NCBI RefSeq assembly: GCF_020283565.1
Contig: NC_060060.1
Location: 20,088,001 to 20,152,000 of the forward strand
DNA length: 64,000 bases
Direction of reading: 5' to 3'
DNA from: Trifolium pratense
Lineage: Eukaryota; Streptophyta; Magnoliopsida; Fabales; Fabaceae
Below are positions 11,817 through 23,340 of the stretch, piece after piece; within the stretch, counting starts at the first letter, position 1, and each line of letters opens with the position of its first letter. The position numbers and the translations under genes are program-made. Under the pieces are notes generated by a model. It made no database searches, was not told the origin of the DNA, and saw only the letters and a program-made list of their open reading frames with translations.

Positions 11817-14800
11817 TCAAGCTGGTGAATGAATATTTATCATTCCCAACTTGGAAACAATTCTTTCAAAGTTATTGCCGTTCAGCCCCTTAGTTAGAAG
11901 ATCTGCAAGGTTGCCTTGGGAAGAGACATATGGAGTGCAAATTAGACCACTCTCTAATTTTTCTTTGATGAAGTGTCGGTCAACTTCAATATGTTTGGTC
12001 CTATCATGTTGCACTGGATTATGAGCTATGCTAATAGCAGATTTATTATCACAATAGAGTTTCATTGGTTCATCACTCTTTATCCTCAAGTCTTCCAAGA
12101 TGCTTTTCAGCCATAGTAATTCACATATACCTTGTGCCATTGCCCTGAACTCTGCTTCAGCACTAGATCTGGATACCACACTTTGTTTTTTACTCTTCCA
12201 AGTCACAAGATTTCCACCTAAAAAAGTGCAATATCCTGTAGTTGATCTCCTATCCACAATTGACCCTGCATAGTCAGCATCAGTATATGCTTCAAGTCCC
12301 ACACTTCCATTTCGTTCGAACAAAATTCCTCTACCTGGAGTTCCTTTCAAATATTGAACAATTCGGAGTGCAGCTTGTAGATGAATCTCCTTTGGTTGGT
12401 GCATGAATTGGCTGACCAAGCTTACAGCAAAAGCAACATCAGGTCTAGTATGTGATAAATATATTAGTTTGCCGACCAATCTTTGATACCTTTCCTTATT
12501 AACCGCAACATCTTCTTCTGCATTCCCCAACTTTATATTTGGATCAATTGGTGTACATGCAGGCTTGCATGCTGTCTTGCCAGTCTCTTGCAAAAGGTCG
12601 GTAATGTATTTTTGTTGGGATATGAAAATTCCTTTCTTAGAGTGAGCCACTTCTATTCCCAAAAAATACTTCAATTTTCCCAAGGTCTTAATCTCAAATT
12701 CCTTGGCTAAGTGTTGACTTAACATTTGCTGCTCCTCTTCATTATCGCCTGTTACGATAATGTCGTCCACATACACCAATAACACTGTGACTCCCCCTGA
12801 CTTAGAGTGTTTAACAAATAAAGTATGGTCTCCTTGACTTTGTTTGAAGCCCAAACCAACCATAACTTTGGTGAATCTTCCAAACCAAGCTCGTGGTGAT
12901 TGCTTTAGTCCATATAAAGCCTTTTTTAACTTACACACGGTGTTGGCAGCAATATCTTCACGATATCCAGGGGGTACATCCATGTAGATCTCTTCTTCAA
13001 GTTCTCCATGAAGGAAAGCATTTTTTACATCAAATTGCTGCAAGTTCCAATTGTAATTAGCTGCTAAAGATAATATCACCCTAACAGTGTTCATTTTTGC
13101 AACTGGAGCAAATGTCTCAGAGTAATCTATTCCATAAGTCTGAGTGAACCCTTTGGCTACCAATCTTGCCTTGTACCTCTCAATAGATCCATCAGCCTTG
13201 TATTTTACAGTGTATACCCATTTGCACCCTACAGGTTTCTTTCCATTTGGTAGAGAGACCAATTCCCAAGTATTGTTCTTATCAAGTGCCTCCATTTCCA
13301 AATCCATGGCTTGTTTCCATTTCCTGTCAGACAATGCCTCAAACAAGGAAGTAGGTATTGTGGTAGTGTTTAGACTTGTGAGGAAGGCTTTATGGGTAGT
13401 TGATAATTGTTCAAAGCATAAGTAATTGGATAGAGGGTAAAGTGGCTTGTTGGTGCAGGTTCTAGTATTTTTCCTATGGGCAATTGGGAGATGTAAATCT
13501 TTAGAGTCTACTGGTGTTATTTCTCTGGATTTTGGGTTTTTATGTTTTATCAGAATGGATTCTGGTTCCCTTTGTATGGTTGAGCTAGATTCTGGTTCCT
13601 GGGTATGAGAAAATTCTGAAATTGAATCACTAGAGTTTGAAGGGTCAAGGAAAGTTACCTCATGTAATGTTGGATCGGACTCATGGATATGAGTAGATTC
13701 AGGAATGGTCTTTTTTCTTGTGTATACTAAATTCTTCCCATATCTCACATCAACACCAACATTTTCATCTTTCTCAGAATCAATTTCAGTCTCAACATTG
13801 TCAACTTTAGTTTCAATATTTTCAAGATCAATTTCAGTCTCAACATTGTCACCTCTAGTTTCAGCCTCAACTTCTGGCCCGAAATTAAGGTCAGGGAGTA
13901 TAAGAGACTCATCTTCCTTACTTGTGCTCTCCCCCTGAAGATGAGTTTGAATGAAGTAACTTTCATGTTCATGGAAGGTGACATCTCGGGAGACAAAGAA
14001 TTTATGAGACGGTGGATGATAACATTTGTAACCCTTTTGGGTGGAAGAATACCCTATAAAGACACACTTTAAGGCTCTAGGATCAAGTTTCCCTCTACCA
14101 TCACTATGGATATGGACGAACGACTTACACCCAAATATTCTAGGAATGAGATTACAAGAGGTGGACACATCAGGATAAAATGAGGATAGAACCTCCATAG
14201 GAGTTTTAGAGGCAAGGACACTAGAAGGTAAACGATTTATGAGATACGATGCGGTTAAAACCGCCTCTCCCCAATACTTCTTGGGAACCTTATTTTGGAA
14301 TAATATAGCACGTGTTTGATCTAACAAATGCCTGTTTTTTCTCTCAGCAATCCCATTTTGTTGGGGTGTTTTGACACAAGAGGACTCATGAATAATACCC
14401 TCTTTTTGACAAAAGGAATTAAGTCCTTGATTGAAGTAATCTTTGGCATTATCAGACCTGACCCTCTTAATACTCACTCCAAACTGGTTTTTTACCAATG
14501 AGAAAAAATGTAGAAACACAGAGGTAACCTCGGACTTTTGTCTTAGTAAGTAGACCCATGTAACCCGAGTGCAATCATCGATGAAGGTTACAAACCATCG
14601 AGCACCCGATATATTTGGAACATTAGAAGGACCCCACACATCAGTATGAATTAAATAAAATGGAGAAGTACTCACTTTGTTACTGACCGGGAAAGAGGCA
14701 CGTTTGTGTTTAGCAAGTTCACACACCTCACAACAAAGACTCTCAACATCTAAATTTTTAAAAAAGGAAGGAAATATTTGTTTCATGACTCTAAATGAAG

Positions 14801-15452
14801 GATGACCAAGGCGACGGTGGTATAGAAAGACTTTCTCCCTGTTGGTCTTAATTGATTCCGAAAAAAGTGAGTTGTTGTTGAGTGGATTTGGGGGGAGATT
14901 TTGGTTATCCAAGTAATAAAGACCATTCAATTCTTTCGCATTTCCAATTGTCCTCCCCGAATGCTTATCTTGAAAAACACAAGCATTGTCATAAAAAATA
15001 GCATTACATGATAGGTTTTTGGTGAGTTTTTGTATGGAAATTAGGCTAGTAGACAATTTGGGAATGTGAAGGACATTTCGTAGGATTATAGATGGACTTA
15101 TTTGGATATCTCCTTGACCTGCTACAGTTAAAAGGGTACCATCTGCTGTGGATATTTTCTTGTTACTGAGACAAGGTGAATAAGTGGAAAATTGTGTGGG
15201 TAAGGGTGTCATGTGGTCAGTGGCTCCAGAATCCAGTATCCAATATTGGTTATAGGGTTTATCCGAAGCATTTAATCCAACAGAAAATTGAGACTTACCA
15301 AGAGAAAGTGGAAACGGAAACATACCTGAATATGCCAGAGAAGTTGTAACCGTTGTTGGTGTCTCCAATTCACTAAGAAAAGATTTCAACCTCTTTATTT
15401 CATCTTGGTTGAGTGGAACAAATCCTTTTTTTGACATATTGACCGATGTCAT
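11817..15452 (-). CDS. pol: Copia polyprotein: protease-integrase-reverse transcriptase-RNase H
   Basis: One uninterrupted frame of 1211 residues. Protease motif DSGATDHM lies near residue 74. The integrase zinc finger has H212, H217, C241 and C244, with catalytic D271, D334 and E370. Reverse transcriptase has the YVDDI site near residue 894. RNase H begins near residue 1055 (YTDADYAG) and ends with DLLTKGL. Domain order PR-INT-RT-RH is diagnostic of Ty1/copia. The start at 15452 is the first ATG after the leader; only about 70 residues precede the protease, so the capsid (UBN2) and CCHC zinc-knuckle parts of gag are absent. These enzymes normally act inside the gag-built particle in the cytoplasm. 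All catalytic residues I can check are present, which is notable beside the loss of gag and of one LTR. Confidence 0.93.
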   Translation of the reverse strand: MTSVNMSKKGFVPLNQDEIKRLKSFLSELETPTTVTTSLAYSGMFPFPLSLGKSQFSVGLNASDKPYNQYWILDSGATDHMTPLPTQFSTYSPCLSNKKISTADGTLLTVAGQGDIQISPSIILRNVLHIPKLSTSLISIQKLTKNLSCNAIFYDNACVFQDKHSGRTIGNAKELNGLYYLDNQNLPPNPLNNNSLFSESIKTNREKVFLYHRRLGHPSFRVMKQIFPSFFKNLDVESLCCEVCELAKHKRASFPVSNKVSTSPFYLIHTDVWGPSNVPNISGARWFVTFIDDCTRVTWVYLLRQKSEVTSVFLHFFSLVKNQFGVSIKRVRSDNAKDYFNQGLNSFCQKEGIIHESSCVKTPQQNGIAERKNRHLLDQTRAILFQNKVPKKYWGEAVLTASYLINRLPSSVLASKTPMEVLSSFYPDVSTSCNLIPRIFGCKSFVHIHSDGRGKLDPRALKCVFIGYSSTQKGYKCYHPPSHKFFVSRDVTFHEHESYFIQTHLQGESTSKEDESLILPDLNFGPEVEAETRGDNVETEIDLENIETKVDNVETEIDSEKDENVGVDVRYGKNLVYTRKKTIPESTHIHESDPTLHEVTFLDPSNSSDSISEFSHTQEPESSSTIQREPESILIKHKNPKSREITPVDSKDLHLPIAHRKNTRTCTNKPLYPLSNYLCFEQLSTTHKAFLTSLNTTTIPTSLFEALSDRKWKQAMDLEMEALDKNNTWELVSLPNGKKPVGCKWVYTVKYKADGSIERYKARLVAKGFTQTYGIDYSETFAPVAKMNTVRVILSLAANYNWNLQQFDVKNAFLHGELEEEIYMDVPPGYREDIAANTVCKLKKALYGLKQSPRAWFGRFTKVMVGLGFKQSQGDHTLFVKHSKSGGVTVLLVYVDDIIVTGDNEEEQQMLSQHLAKEFEIKTLGKLKYFLGIEVAHSKKGIFISQQKYITDLLQETGKTACKPACTPIDPNIKLGNAEEDVAVNKERYQRLVGKLIYLSHTRPDVAFAVSLVSQFMHQPKEIHLQAALRIVQYLKGTPGRGILFERNGSVGLEAYTDADYAGSIVDRRSTTGYCTFLGGNLVTWKSKKQSVVSRSSAEAEFRAMAQGICELLWLKSILEDLRIKSDEPMKLYCDNKSAISIAHNPVQHDRTKHIEVDRHFIKEKLESGLICTPYVSSQGNLADLLTKGLNGNNFERIVSKLGMINIHSPA

Positions 15453-15504
15453 GTGATTGTCTTAATAAGGAGAACAAAATAGAAAAAAATCCAAGTTTTT
15501 TTTT

Positions 15505-15595
15505 TTTAATGAACAGTGACGCACAGTACTGCTATGAACAGTACGCGCGTGAACAGTGTCGTGGATGAACAGTACCACGTGAACAGTGATTTCGC
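15505..15595 (-). repeat. Clustered GAACAGT repeats in the copia leader
   Basis: The plus strand shows GAACAGT five times in about 75 bp (minus strand ACTGTTC), with variable spacers, between the primer site and the pol start. Confidence 0.7.
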
Positions 15596-15739
15596 AACTG
15601 TTTGCTGAAACTGCAATAAAGGCAGTAGTAACAAATCCTAATCCTGCAATGAAGGCAGTTAGGGTTTATGACCGCAATGAAGGCGGCTAGGGTTTATGCG
15701 GAAGCAAGGCCCTCAAAGAACGAGAGCTCTGATACCATG

Positions 15740-15898
15740 TGAAAACTGAATATATTATTATATTTCAAGTTATGAATAATTTACAATCACTAATGTGTTT
15801 ATATAGGCTATTCTAACCTAATGGGCTCATGGGCCAAATACAAATTACTAATAGAAGATTACTCCTAATAATAGAATATTTACTATTTATTTACAACA
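15740..15898 (-). mobile_element. 5' LTR of the minus-strand copia element (159 bp)
   Basis: Bounded by TGTTGT (minus strand, at 15898) and TTTTCA next to the primer site. It contains a TATA box TATATAAAC on the minus strand at 15805-15797, placed to start transcription into the element. Confidence 0.8.
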
Positions 15899-17133
15899 GT
15901 CAACGTGTCAGTAAATCCTATGCTATCACTAATTTTATTAATGATAAATGTTTTTCCCATAGACATCAGGCCTACCTTGCAGCGATTAACAGTATTCAAG
16001 AGCCAAAGAATTACCAAGGGGCTGCAAAGCATTCCGAGTGGCAAAAAGCTATGGCAGCAGAAATCAAAGCCTTGGAAGACAACAAAACTTGGGATGTTAT
16101 GCTACCACCAGTGGGAAAGAAGATAGTGGGATGCCGATGGGTCTACAAGGTAAAGTACAAAGCCTCCGGAGAAGTTGAAAAGTACAAGGCAAGGCTTGTA
16201 GCAAAAGGGTTCACCCAAATAGAAGGAGAAGATTTCAACGAGACTTTTGCCCCTGTAGCTAAAATGACGACAGTTCGATGTCTTCTTTCAGTTGCTGTAG
16301 CAAAAGGGTGGGAACTCCACCAAATGGATGTAAGCAACGCTTTCCTACACGGGGATCTCGAAGAGGAAGTCTACATGCAAGTTCCGGATGGATACCAAGT
16401 TCCTAAAGAAGGAATGGTTTGCCGTCTGAGAAAATCTCTATATGGCTTGAAACAAGCTTCGTGAAACTGGTACTCAAAACTCTCTCAATCACTTTTAAAC
16501 TATGGTTTCCAAGAATCCAATGCGGATCATAGTTTATTCACTTATACTAAAGAAGATAAGTTCATGGCTGTATTAGTATATGTGGATGATCTAGTAATTG
16601 CAGGAAATGATAGTTCTTCATGCAAAGAATTCAAGCAATATCTAAAGCATTGTTTTCACATGAAGGACCTTGGATCTCTTAAATATTTCCTAGGCCTTGA
16701 ACTAGCACGAGAAGCAGTTGGGCTGTTTATTTGCCAACGCAAATATACTTTAGATATTTTAAGTGGGTGCAAGATGCTTGACTGCAAACCATCTTCTTTT
16801 CCAATGGAGCAAAACCAAAAACTTGCTTTGGATACAGGGCCGATATGCATAGACCATCCCGTTATAGAAGGCTGGTTGGCCGCCTAATATATCGAACCAT
16901 TACGTGACCAGATATTACTTATTTGGTTCACATATTGAGCCAGTTCACGCAAACTCCTCATCAGGCTCATTGGGACGCAGCCATGCGAGTACTAAGGTAT
17001 TTAAAATCGTCTCCGGGACAAGGTATTGTCCTACCTAAAGATAATGATCTCCAATTGGTAGGATTCTGTGATTCAGATTGGGCGTCGTGCCCTTTAACTT
17101 GAAGATCCACCACAGATTACTTAATGAAAATAG
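15899..17133 (+). pseudogene. Plus-strand copia element, reverse transcriptase part (broken)
   Basis: This is the left surviving part of an older copia. The frame from about 15905 reads through reverse transcriptase motifs ([31 protein letters not shown]). It has a TGA right after GLKQAS (16462-16464) and a frameshift near 16870-16890, after which VGRLIYRT...PDITYL resumes in another frame. It ends in the RNase H region (DYLMKI) at 17133, where a younger element is inserted. The matching right part is at 22940-23340. Everything upstream of reverse transcriptase is missing at the border with the minus-strand copia element. Confidence 0.85.
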
Positions 17134-17618
17134 TGTTAGGATTTTTGGGTCACAATAGTAATATTACATGTGTTAGGGCCATTATGTAATTAGCCAAAGC
17201 ATCAGTGGTCTAATTAATAATTAATAATAAGTCTATGGCTAAAGCATAAATATCATGAAAGGTAATTTATTGTGTAGATACCATAAGTCAATATCTAATT
17301 TGATGAGGGGCCAAATTAGAATATTGAAAACTAAGAAATAACCCTAAGGTTATTTATAAGGGTTATGGTCCCCAACTGTAGAAATAACGTGAAAACGGCG
17401 CTCAGTCAAAAGTTCTCTCTTCATCCCCATCAGAAGAGGTTTCAGGAGCCAATAAGGAATTCTACAGTTGGAAGATCACACATACCCGTGACCTTTGATC
17501 ATCACATATGGAGAACTCAAACTCAGGTACGCTTCCGCTTATGATTATGATTATGTTTTATTTCTTAATGATTAATATGATCGGTTCTAGGATTTATGAA
17601 TCAATTGAATCCCTAACA
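17134..17618 (+). mobile_element. 5' LTR (485 bp) of the young copia element
   Basis: Contains a TATA-like TTTATAAG near 17353 in the orientation of the element. Confidence 0.92.
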
Positions 17619-19150
17619 AGTGGTATCAGAGCCACTCATGTTTAATCATTGAGAAAATAAGGTTTCATTATAATTTCATATAATTCAGTATGCTCATCTT
17701 TTGTTTTCGGATTGAATTTAGTTGAATTCTGTTTTTCGGTTTCCGTTTAATTTGGATTGCGATGTGCAATTATTCTAATATTGCACAGTATCGTATTATA
17801 GGTTTATGCTTTTCAGGATAAAATTTTCTTATGCTACCGTTTGGGAATTTCGGTTCCCTTTTTTGTGATATCCATTATGTTCTGGATGTTCCATTCGGCC
17901 CCAATTTTGATTTGGTTTATTTTTATTCATCATATGATCTTAAGAAATAAATTGTAAGGTGTGCGTCATTATATGCTGTTTGTGATTAACAAACCAATCA
18001 GTGATACGTTATTTGTGCCTTTTTTCTTTAGTTTCTGCAATAATGAAACAAACTGATGTATTTTAAGCTAAGGTCCTCTTTTGGTTTTAAAGGTTTTAGT
18101 TTTTCTACTTTTGATGCCATACAGAAATCTTGTTCTAGTTTTGTTTTTATGATGAGGATTCAACTTTGTTTGTGGGCTGCCGTTTTAATTTCATGAGAAT
18201 CCTTACTTTAGAATTCAGTTTTCCAGTTATGTACGGCAGTGCCAGTCTATTGATGTATATGGCATGCACTTATCGTTTTCTCAGTTTTGCAGAATGAAAC
18301 AAACAGAGTTTAAGTTAAGGTATTCTTTGTTTTGTTTCACATGTGCTGCAATTTTCTTTTGCTTCAAATTGATCCCATATATTATGTCATTTGGTTTCAA
18401 TTCAATAAGAATTGATTGCGATTTTCTATAACTTTTATGGGTTTCAATTTTTCTTCTAGTGCCATACAGAAATCTTGTTCTATTCTTTTTCAAATATGTA
18501 AAGAAATTGGAACAAGACTCAAGTACAGTTATGGAAATTGCAAGTTGTGTTCTTATACTTGCAAATTTGGTTATCATTTTGGTAAGTATTTTAAATTCAA
18601 ATATTGGACAGTTTAAGGATATGTATTTTAAAATAAGTTGATTGAAACATAACGTTGCCAAAGTAACCTCTTTTGTGGAGATTAATTTATTTTGAAATAC
18701 AAAAGGTTGTGTGCTTGTAACTTATGTGAATATTTAACCGGCCCAAAGGAAGGTAACTATTTTACAGAATTATAAGTGCAACTGTGGTGATAAACGTGTG
18801 ATAATTATTCGGTTTTACGTGTGAATAATAAATTGGCCCAAAGGAAAATTTGTTATTTGACATGTTTTTTTATTATCAGTGTTTGATTACTACGCCAAGG
18901 TATCACTGAAAAGTTAATATTTTGTCCAAAGATAGAATGTTAATGGATTCCCGATATCTTGTAATGGGATTTATCTTTATTTGAATTTAAAATTACTTTT
19001 ATTTTAAAGCTTATTTGAGCATATTTTGCTTGTTTTTTTGTTCTCTCTTCAGTTATGAATAACATGTTGAAGTTTACTTTCAACGTCAATTTAGTTAAAT
19101 GGCTCAAACTTCAAGTTCTAGAAAGTAAATCTTTTGATAGTTCTTGAAGT

Positions 19151-19370
19151 ATGGATCTCGACGTTGCGTTAAGGATTGATTCTCTCTCACCTCGTACAGA
19201 TGAGAGTACCTCTAAACAAAAGAGGGAAATTGGAAGGTGGGAGAGGTCAAATTGCATATGTTCGATGATCATAAGGAATGCCACTATGGGAACATTCTAG
19301 GGCAGACTATCTGAAAAGATAAATACGGTAACAGTTTTCATTAAGGAAATTTGAAAAGAGGTTTTTCAAT
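19151..19370 (+). pseudogene. Gag (UBN2-type) remnant
   Basis: ATG at 19151 opens MDLDVALRIDSL...KREIGRWERSN, resembling the copia gag pattern around W-ERSN. Stops follow within about 50 codons. Confidence 0.6.
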
Positions 19371-20929
19371 AACGAAAATTTTGATATACCTATGTTTTTT
19401 TTTTGGGGAAACCTTAATTCAATAAAGTATAAGGATAAACTGCAGATAAAGTGTCTCAAAAGGAACAACAACATAAATAATTTAAATCAGGTAACGATAG
19501 TTGTTTCTTTTTGTGGAACTAAAGGGAAAAGAAATATTACTTTAACTGTCAAACATGACATGTTAAGGGAAGGTATATTTCTTATCTGGTTTGTTTTAAG
19601 GTTGATTTAACTTTGGTATGTAGACACACATGTTGGATAGATTCGGGTGTCACAACTAACAACAGTGTGCCTATGTAAGGTTTTATGAATTGTCGGCAAC
19701 TAAGTGATGGTGAAAGATACATCTATATGTGGTTGACGACAAAACAGTTCAAGTTGAGGCAATTGAAAAAAAAAATTTAGATTATTGATAAAGACTAAAT
19801 TGTATTTGGATTTTGATGAAACTATTTTTGCACTGTCTTTCAAACAAAAATTAAGTTCTATTTTTATTTTGAACCTATTTGGTTTTTTCTTGTTTATTTG
19901 GGAATGAAAACTTAAATTATTTCAAAATTTAAAATTAGTTGGTTTTGGTTCTTTGTCAGGTTACAATAATCTCTATTCAATTTAACAAAATTGCTTCATT
20001 TAATTAACCAATGAGAATTCAGGTACATTTGACACAAGATATTGGGTGACATCTCCAAATGGAGAATAAAGAGACTTATGTCAAGTGAAATCTCAGACTC
20101 AGGTTTTCCAGAAAAGGGAAAATAAACCAATAAAGGAGATATGAGGCCAATGAGACTTTGGATGTCTTTGAACTTATAAATATTGATATTTGTGTGTCAT
20201 TCTTTCCGGCTGTTTGGAATGGTAAACAATATTTATAATGTTCAAAGACGATTTTGTATATGGCATCATTTGTCTCATTCATGAAACAAGAAAGTCATTG
20301 GACATATTCAATTTTTATTTAGGCTGGAGTTGTGAATCAACTCGACTAAAGAATCAAAAAGAGTTAAGTTTAACCGTGGTGGTAAATACTATGGTAGATT
20401 TAACAATTCAGGTGAACAACATCCAATAATTTATTCAATTAAAACTGCAGCATATGCCCTTAATGTCCGGTTAAAGCAAGACCTTTTAATACAAATGAGA
20501 AGAAGGTACATGTTTTATGATCCCACAATTAAATTTCATTTTTTTATCAGGAGTTCTTTGAGGATGTCGAGTTTGCAGGGGGAGATATGGTTATGGAGGA
20601 ATATATTGATATTTCCACAGGTGTTTAACTCTCCATACAAGAAATTGTTCCATATGAACAAACTCTTACACCTCAAGAACATATGTCATTCAGGAGTCCA
20701 TGAGAGAAAATAGAAATACAATAGATGATTATATTGTATTTATCCAGGGACATAAGGTTAACATTGGAATGATGGATGATGATCTAATCAGATTTCATCA
20801 AGCAATGAAAAGTTCTAACTCTCAAAGGTAGATCGGTGCCCTAAATAAAGTGATAAATTCCATAAATGACAATGACATTTGGGATTTTCTCATTGCCATA
20901 AGGTGCGAAACTCATTGGTCTTAAATAAA

Positions 20930-22037
20930 AATTTAAGACCAAGAGGGATTCGATAGGCGATGTGGAGAGGTAAAAAGCTCGTCTTGTCACAAAAGGATTT
21001 ACATATAAAGAAGGCATTGATTATAAAGAGTCTTTCTTTTCGGTTTTTTCGAAAGACTCTTTTAGGACCATAATGACATTGGTGACACATTTAGAACTTG
21101 AGTTACATCTGGTGGATATAAAGACAATGTTTCTAAATGGTAACATTAATGAAACAATGTATATGGTGCAGCCGGAAAATTTTGTTTCAAAAGATTCAAA
21201 ATATATGGTTTGCAAATTTAAGAAATCCATATATGAACTCAAGCAAGCATCTCAATTATGGTATTTCAAAATTCATCAAGTGATCATCTCATTCGGTTTT
21301 GAGGTGAATTTGGTTGATGATTGTATATATCATGAGTTGTGTGGGAGCAAATATATTTTCTTGGTTTTGTTTGTCAATGACAAGACGGTGAACCATGTGG
21401 CTAAGGGAGACAAGTTTAGTCTCAAACAGTGCCCTATGAATAACTTTAAAGAAAAGTAAATGCAGAAGATTCCTTATGATAAGTAGTAGGGAGTCTAATA
21501 TGTATATTCAGTTTTGTATGCGTTCAGGTATTGCGTACAATTTTTGGGATGTTGGGCAGATATTTAAGAAATTTAAGATTAGACCATTTGAAGCAGCCAA
21601 ATGGGTCATACAGTATTTAAAGAGAACAAAAGACTACATGCTCATGTATTGGAGGTCAGATTTTTTATTTTTGAGATCATTTGGTGTACTGACTCCGATT
21701 TTGTTGGATGCAAAGATAACATATCATGAGGCATCTGATTATAGAACTTTGTCACGGGGCTGCACAGAGTGGATAAGGAATTGAAACACCACTAAAGTTA
21801 TTTGTGACAATAAAATATTAGTTCTATTTTCAATAACAAGGAACTCGACAAATTCAAGAATATAGAGATCAAGTTCTTGTTATTAAAGATTAAGTTCAGA
21901 GTGAACGGTTGTCTATAAAGCATATCGGTACAAACTCCATATTTGCGGATCCGCTTACTAAAGTTTTTCACCCAAAAAGGCTCTATGAGCATATTTCTCG
22001 TATGGGTGTCAAGTCATTAAGTGATATTAAGTTTTAG
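20930..22037 (+). pseudogene. Reverse transcriptase / RNase H remnant of the young element
   Basis: The degraded reading includes KARLVTKGFTYKEGIDYKES, then 21073-21459 (DIKTMFLNGNINETMYMVQP, KSIYELKQASQLW). At the 3' end it reads IGTNSIFADPLTKVFHPKRL, the RNase H tail. The YVDD catalytic site is replaced by a decayed FVNDK. Frames change repeatedly, so no enzyme can be made. Confidence 0.8.
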
Positions 22038-22449
22038 TGGGAGTTTGTTATTTTTAATGCTTTTATAATATAGACACACTTCAGTTCAAATAAGGCTTAA
22101 GAATATTTTCTGCAGAAATAAAGTTTTGGTATGTTTACACTCTGACTTTGGTTAAGGTTTGATCTCACTAAGGATAAGGAGGACCAGTTGAAAATCGACA
22201 TATACAGACCAACTTCATGTGATTTTCATGCTACACATTTCATGATGGATCTATGTCATTTAGTTATGTCACTATTGGTGATCATTGATGGGTTTAGTTA
22301 TGATTAATGTAACGAAAATCACCTTGGTTCTATATATTGGCATGACTAATGGACGAGATAATTTGGATATGCTTAAGGAATATAATGGCGAATTTTGAGC
22401 TCATAAAGTCTAACACATGTGTATATTACATATGTGACCAGTGGGAGAT

Positions 22450-22934
22450 TGTTAGGATTTTTGGGTCACAATAGTAATATTACATGTGTTAGGGCCATTA
22501 TGTAATTAGCCAAAGCATCAGTGGTCTAATTAATAATTAATAATAAGTCTATGGCTAAAGCATAAATATCATGAAAGGTAATTTATTGTGTAGATACCAT
22601 AAGTCAATATCTAATTTGATGAGGGGCCAAATTAGAATATTGAAAACTAAGAAATAACCCTAAGGTTATTTATAAGGGTTATGGTCCCCAACTGTAGAAA
22701 TAACGTGAAAACGGCGCTCAGTCAAAAGTTCTCTCTTCATCCCCATCAGAAGAGGTTTCAGGAGCCAATAAGGAATTCTACAGTTGGAAGATCACACATA
22801 CCCGTGACCTTTGATCATCACATATGGAGAACTCAAACTCAGGTACGCTTCCGCTTATGATTATGATTATGTTTTATTTCTTAATGATTAATATGATCGG
22901 TTCTAGGATTTATGAATCAATTGAATCCCTAACA
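22450..22934 (+). mobile_element. 3' LTR (485 bp) of the young copia element
   Basis: Same length as the 5' LTR and no difference found in a base-by-base reading. Confidence 0.92.
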
Positions 22935-22939
22935 AATAG

Positions 22940-23340
22940 GACCTGCTCCAATATCATGGAAGACAAAGAAGCAAACTACTGTGTCAAAATCCTCAAGTGA
23001 AGCATAATATCGAGCAATGAACCAAGTTGTTAGTGAAATCATCTGGTTATGCAGCTTATTATCAAGTTTACAAATTCACTATGATTGTCCTACTGTTCTA
23101 CATTGTGATAATCAAGCTGCAATCCACATTGCAGCAAACCCAGTCTTCCACGAAAGGATGAAACACATCGAAATGGACTGCCATTTCATTCGTACTCACT
23201 TGCAGAGAGGCATAATCTCCACCGCCTATGTTCACACCACAAAACAACAGGCTGCTATATTCATCAAGGCGTTACCATCCAGACAGTTTCAAGATCTTAC
23301 AGTCAAGTTGGGTGTTCATAACCCCCACACTCCAACTTGA
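22940..23340 (+). pseudogene. Plus-strand copia element, RNase H end
   Basis: Continues the element split at 17133: GPAPISWKTKKQTTVSKSS, then a stop in place of the usual E-A-E/Y stretch, and from 23017 an open frame through IWLCSLLSS, HCDNQAAIHIAANPVFHERM and GVHNPHTPT to a stop. A GAGGGGG polypurine tract (23340-23346) follows. The polyprotein is dead. Confidence 0.85.

Larger units (their letters stand above)
11811..15898 (-). mobile_element. Ty1/copia retrotransposon without gag and nearly without 3' LTR
   Basis: Read on the minus strand, the 5' LTR (15898-15740, TGTTGT...TTTTCA) is followed at once by the initiator-Met-tRNA type primer site ATGGTATCAGAGC, a roughly 280-bp leader, the pol frame (15452-11817), and the polypurine tract TTGAGGGGGAG. 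Only TGTTGTA of a 3' LTR then matches before the sequence diverges. No target-site duplication can be found because the 3' end is missing. The 5' LTR is only 159 bp. Confidence 0.88.
17134..22934 (+). mobile_element. Complete copia-type element (5801 bp) with identical LTRs and dead coding region
   Basis: LTRs 17134-17618 and 22450-22934 are each 485 bp, begin TGTTAGG, end CCTAACA, and read as identical by eye. The 5-bp target duplication AATAG is at 17129-17133 and 22935-22939. The primer site TGGTATCAGAGCC starts at 17621, and a purine-rich AGTGGGAGA precedes the 3' LTR. The interior keeps copia order (gag remnant near 19151, protease remnant near 19630, integrase scraps, reverse transcriptase 20940-21460, RNase H to about 22037) but every part is broken by stops. 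Equal LTRs mean recent insertion, so the copy was probably mobilised by proteins from another element. Confidence 0.93.

Noticed and set aside
12483..13996. Plus- and minus-strand open frames inside the copia pol
   Set aside because: Shadows of the 1211-codon pol frame.
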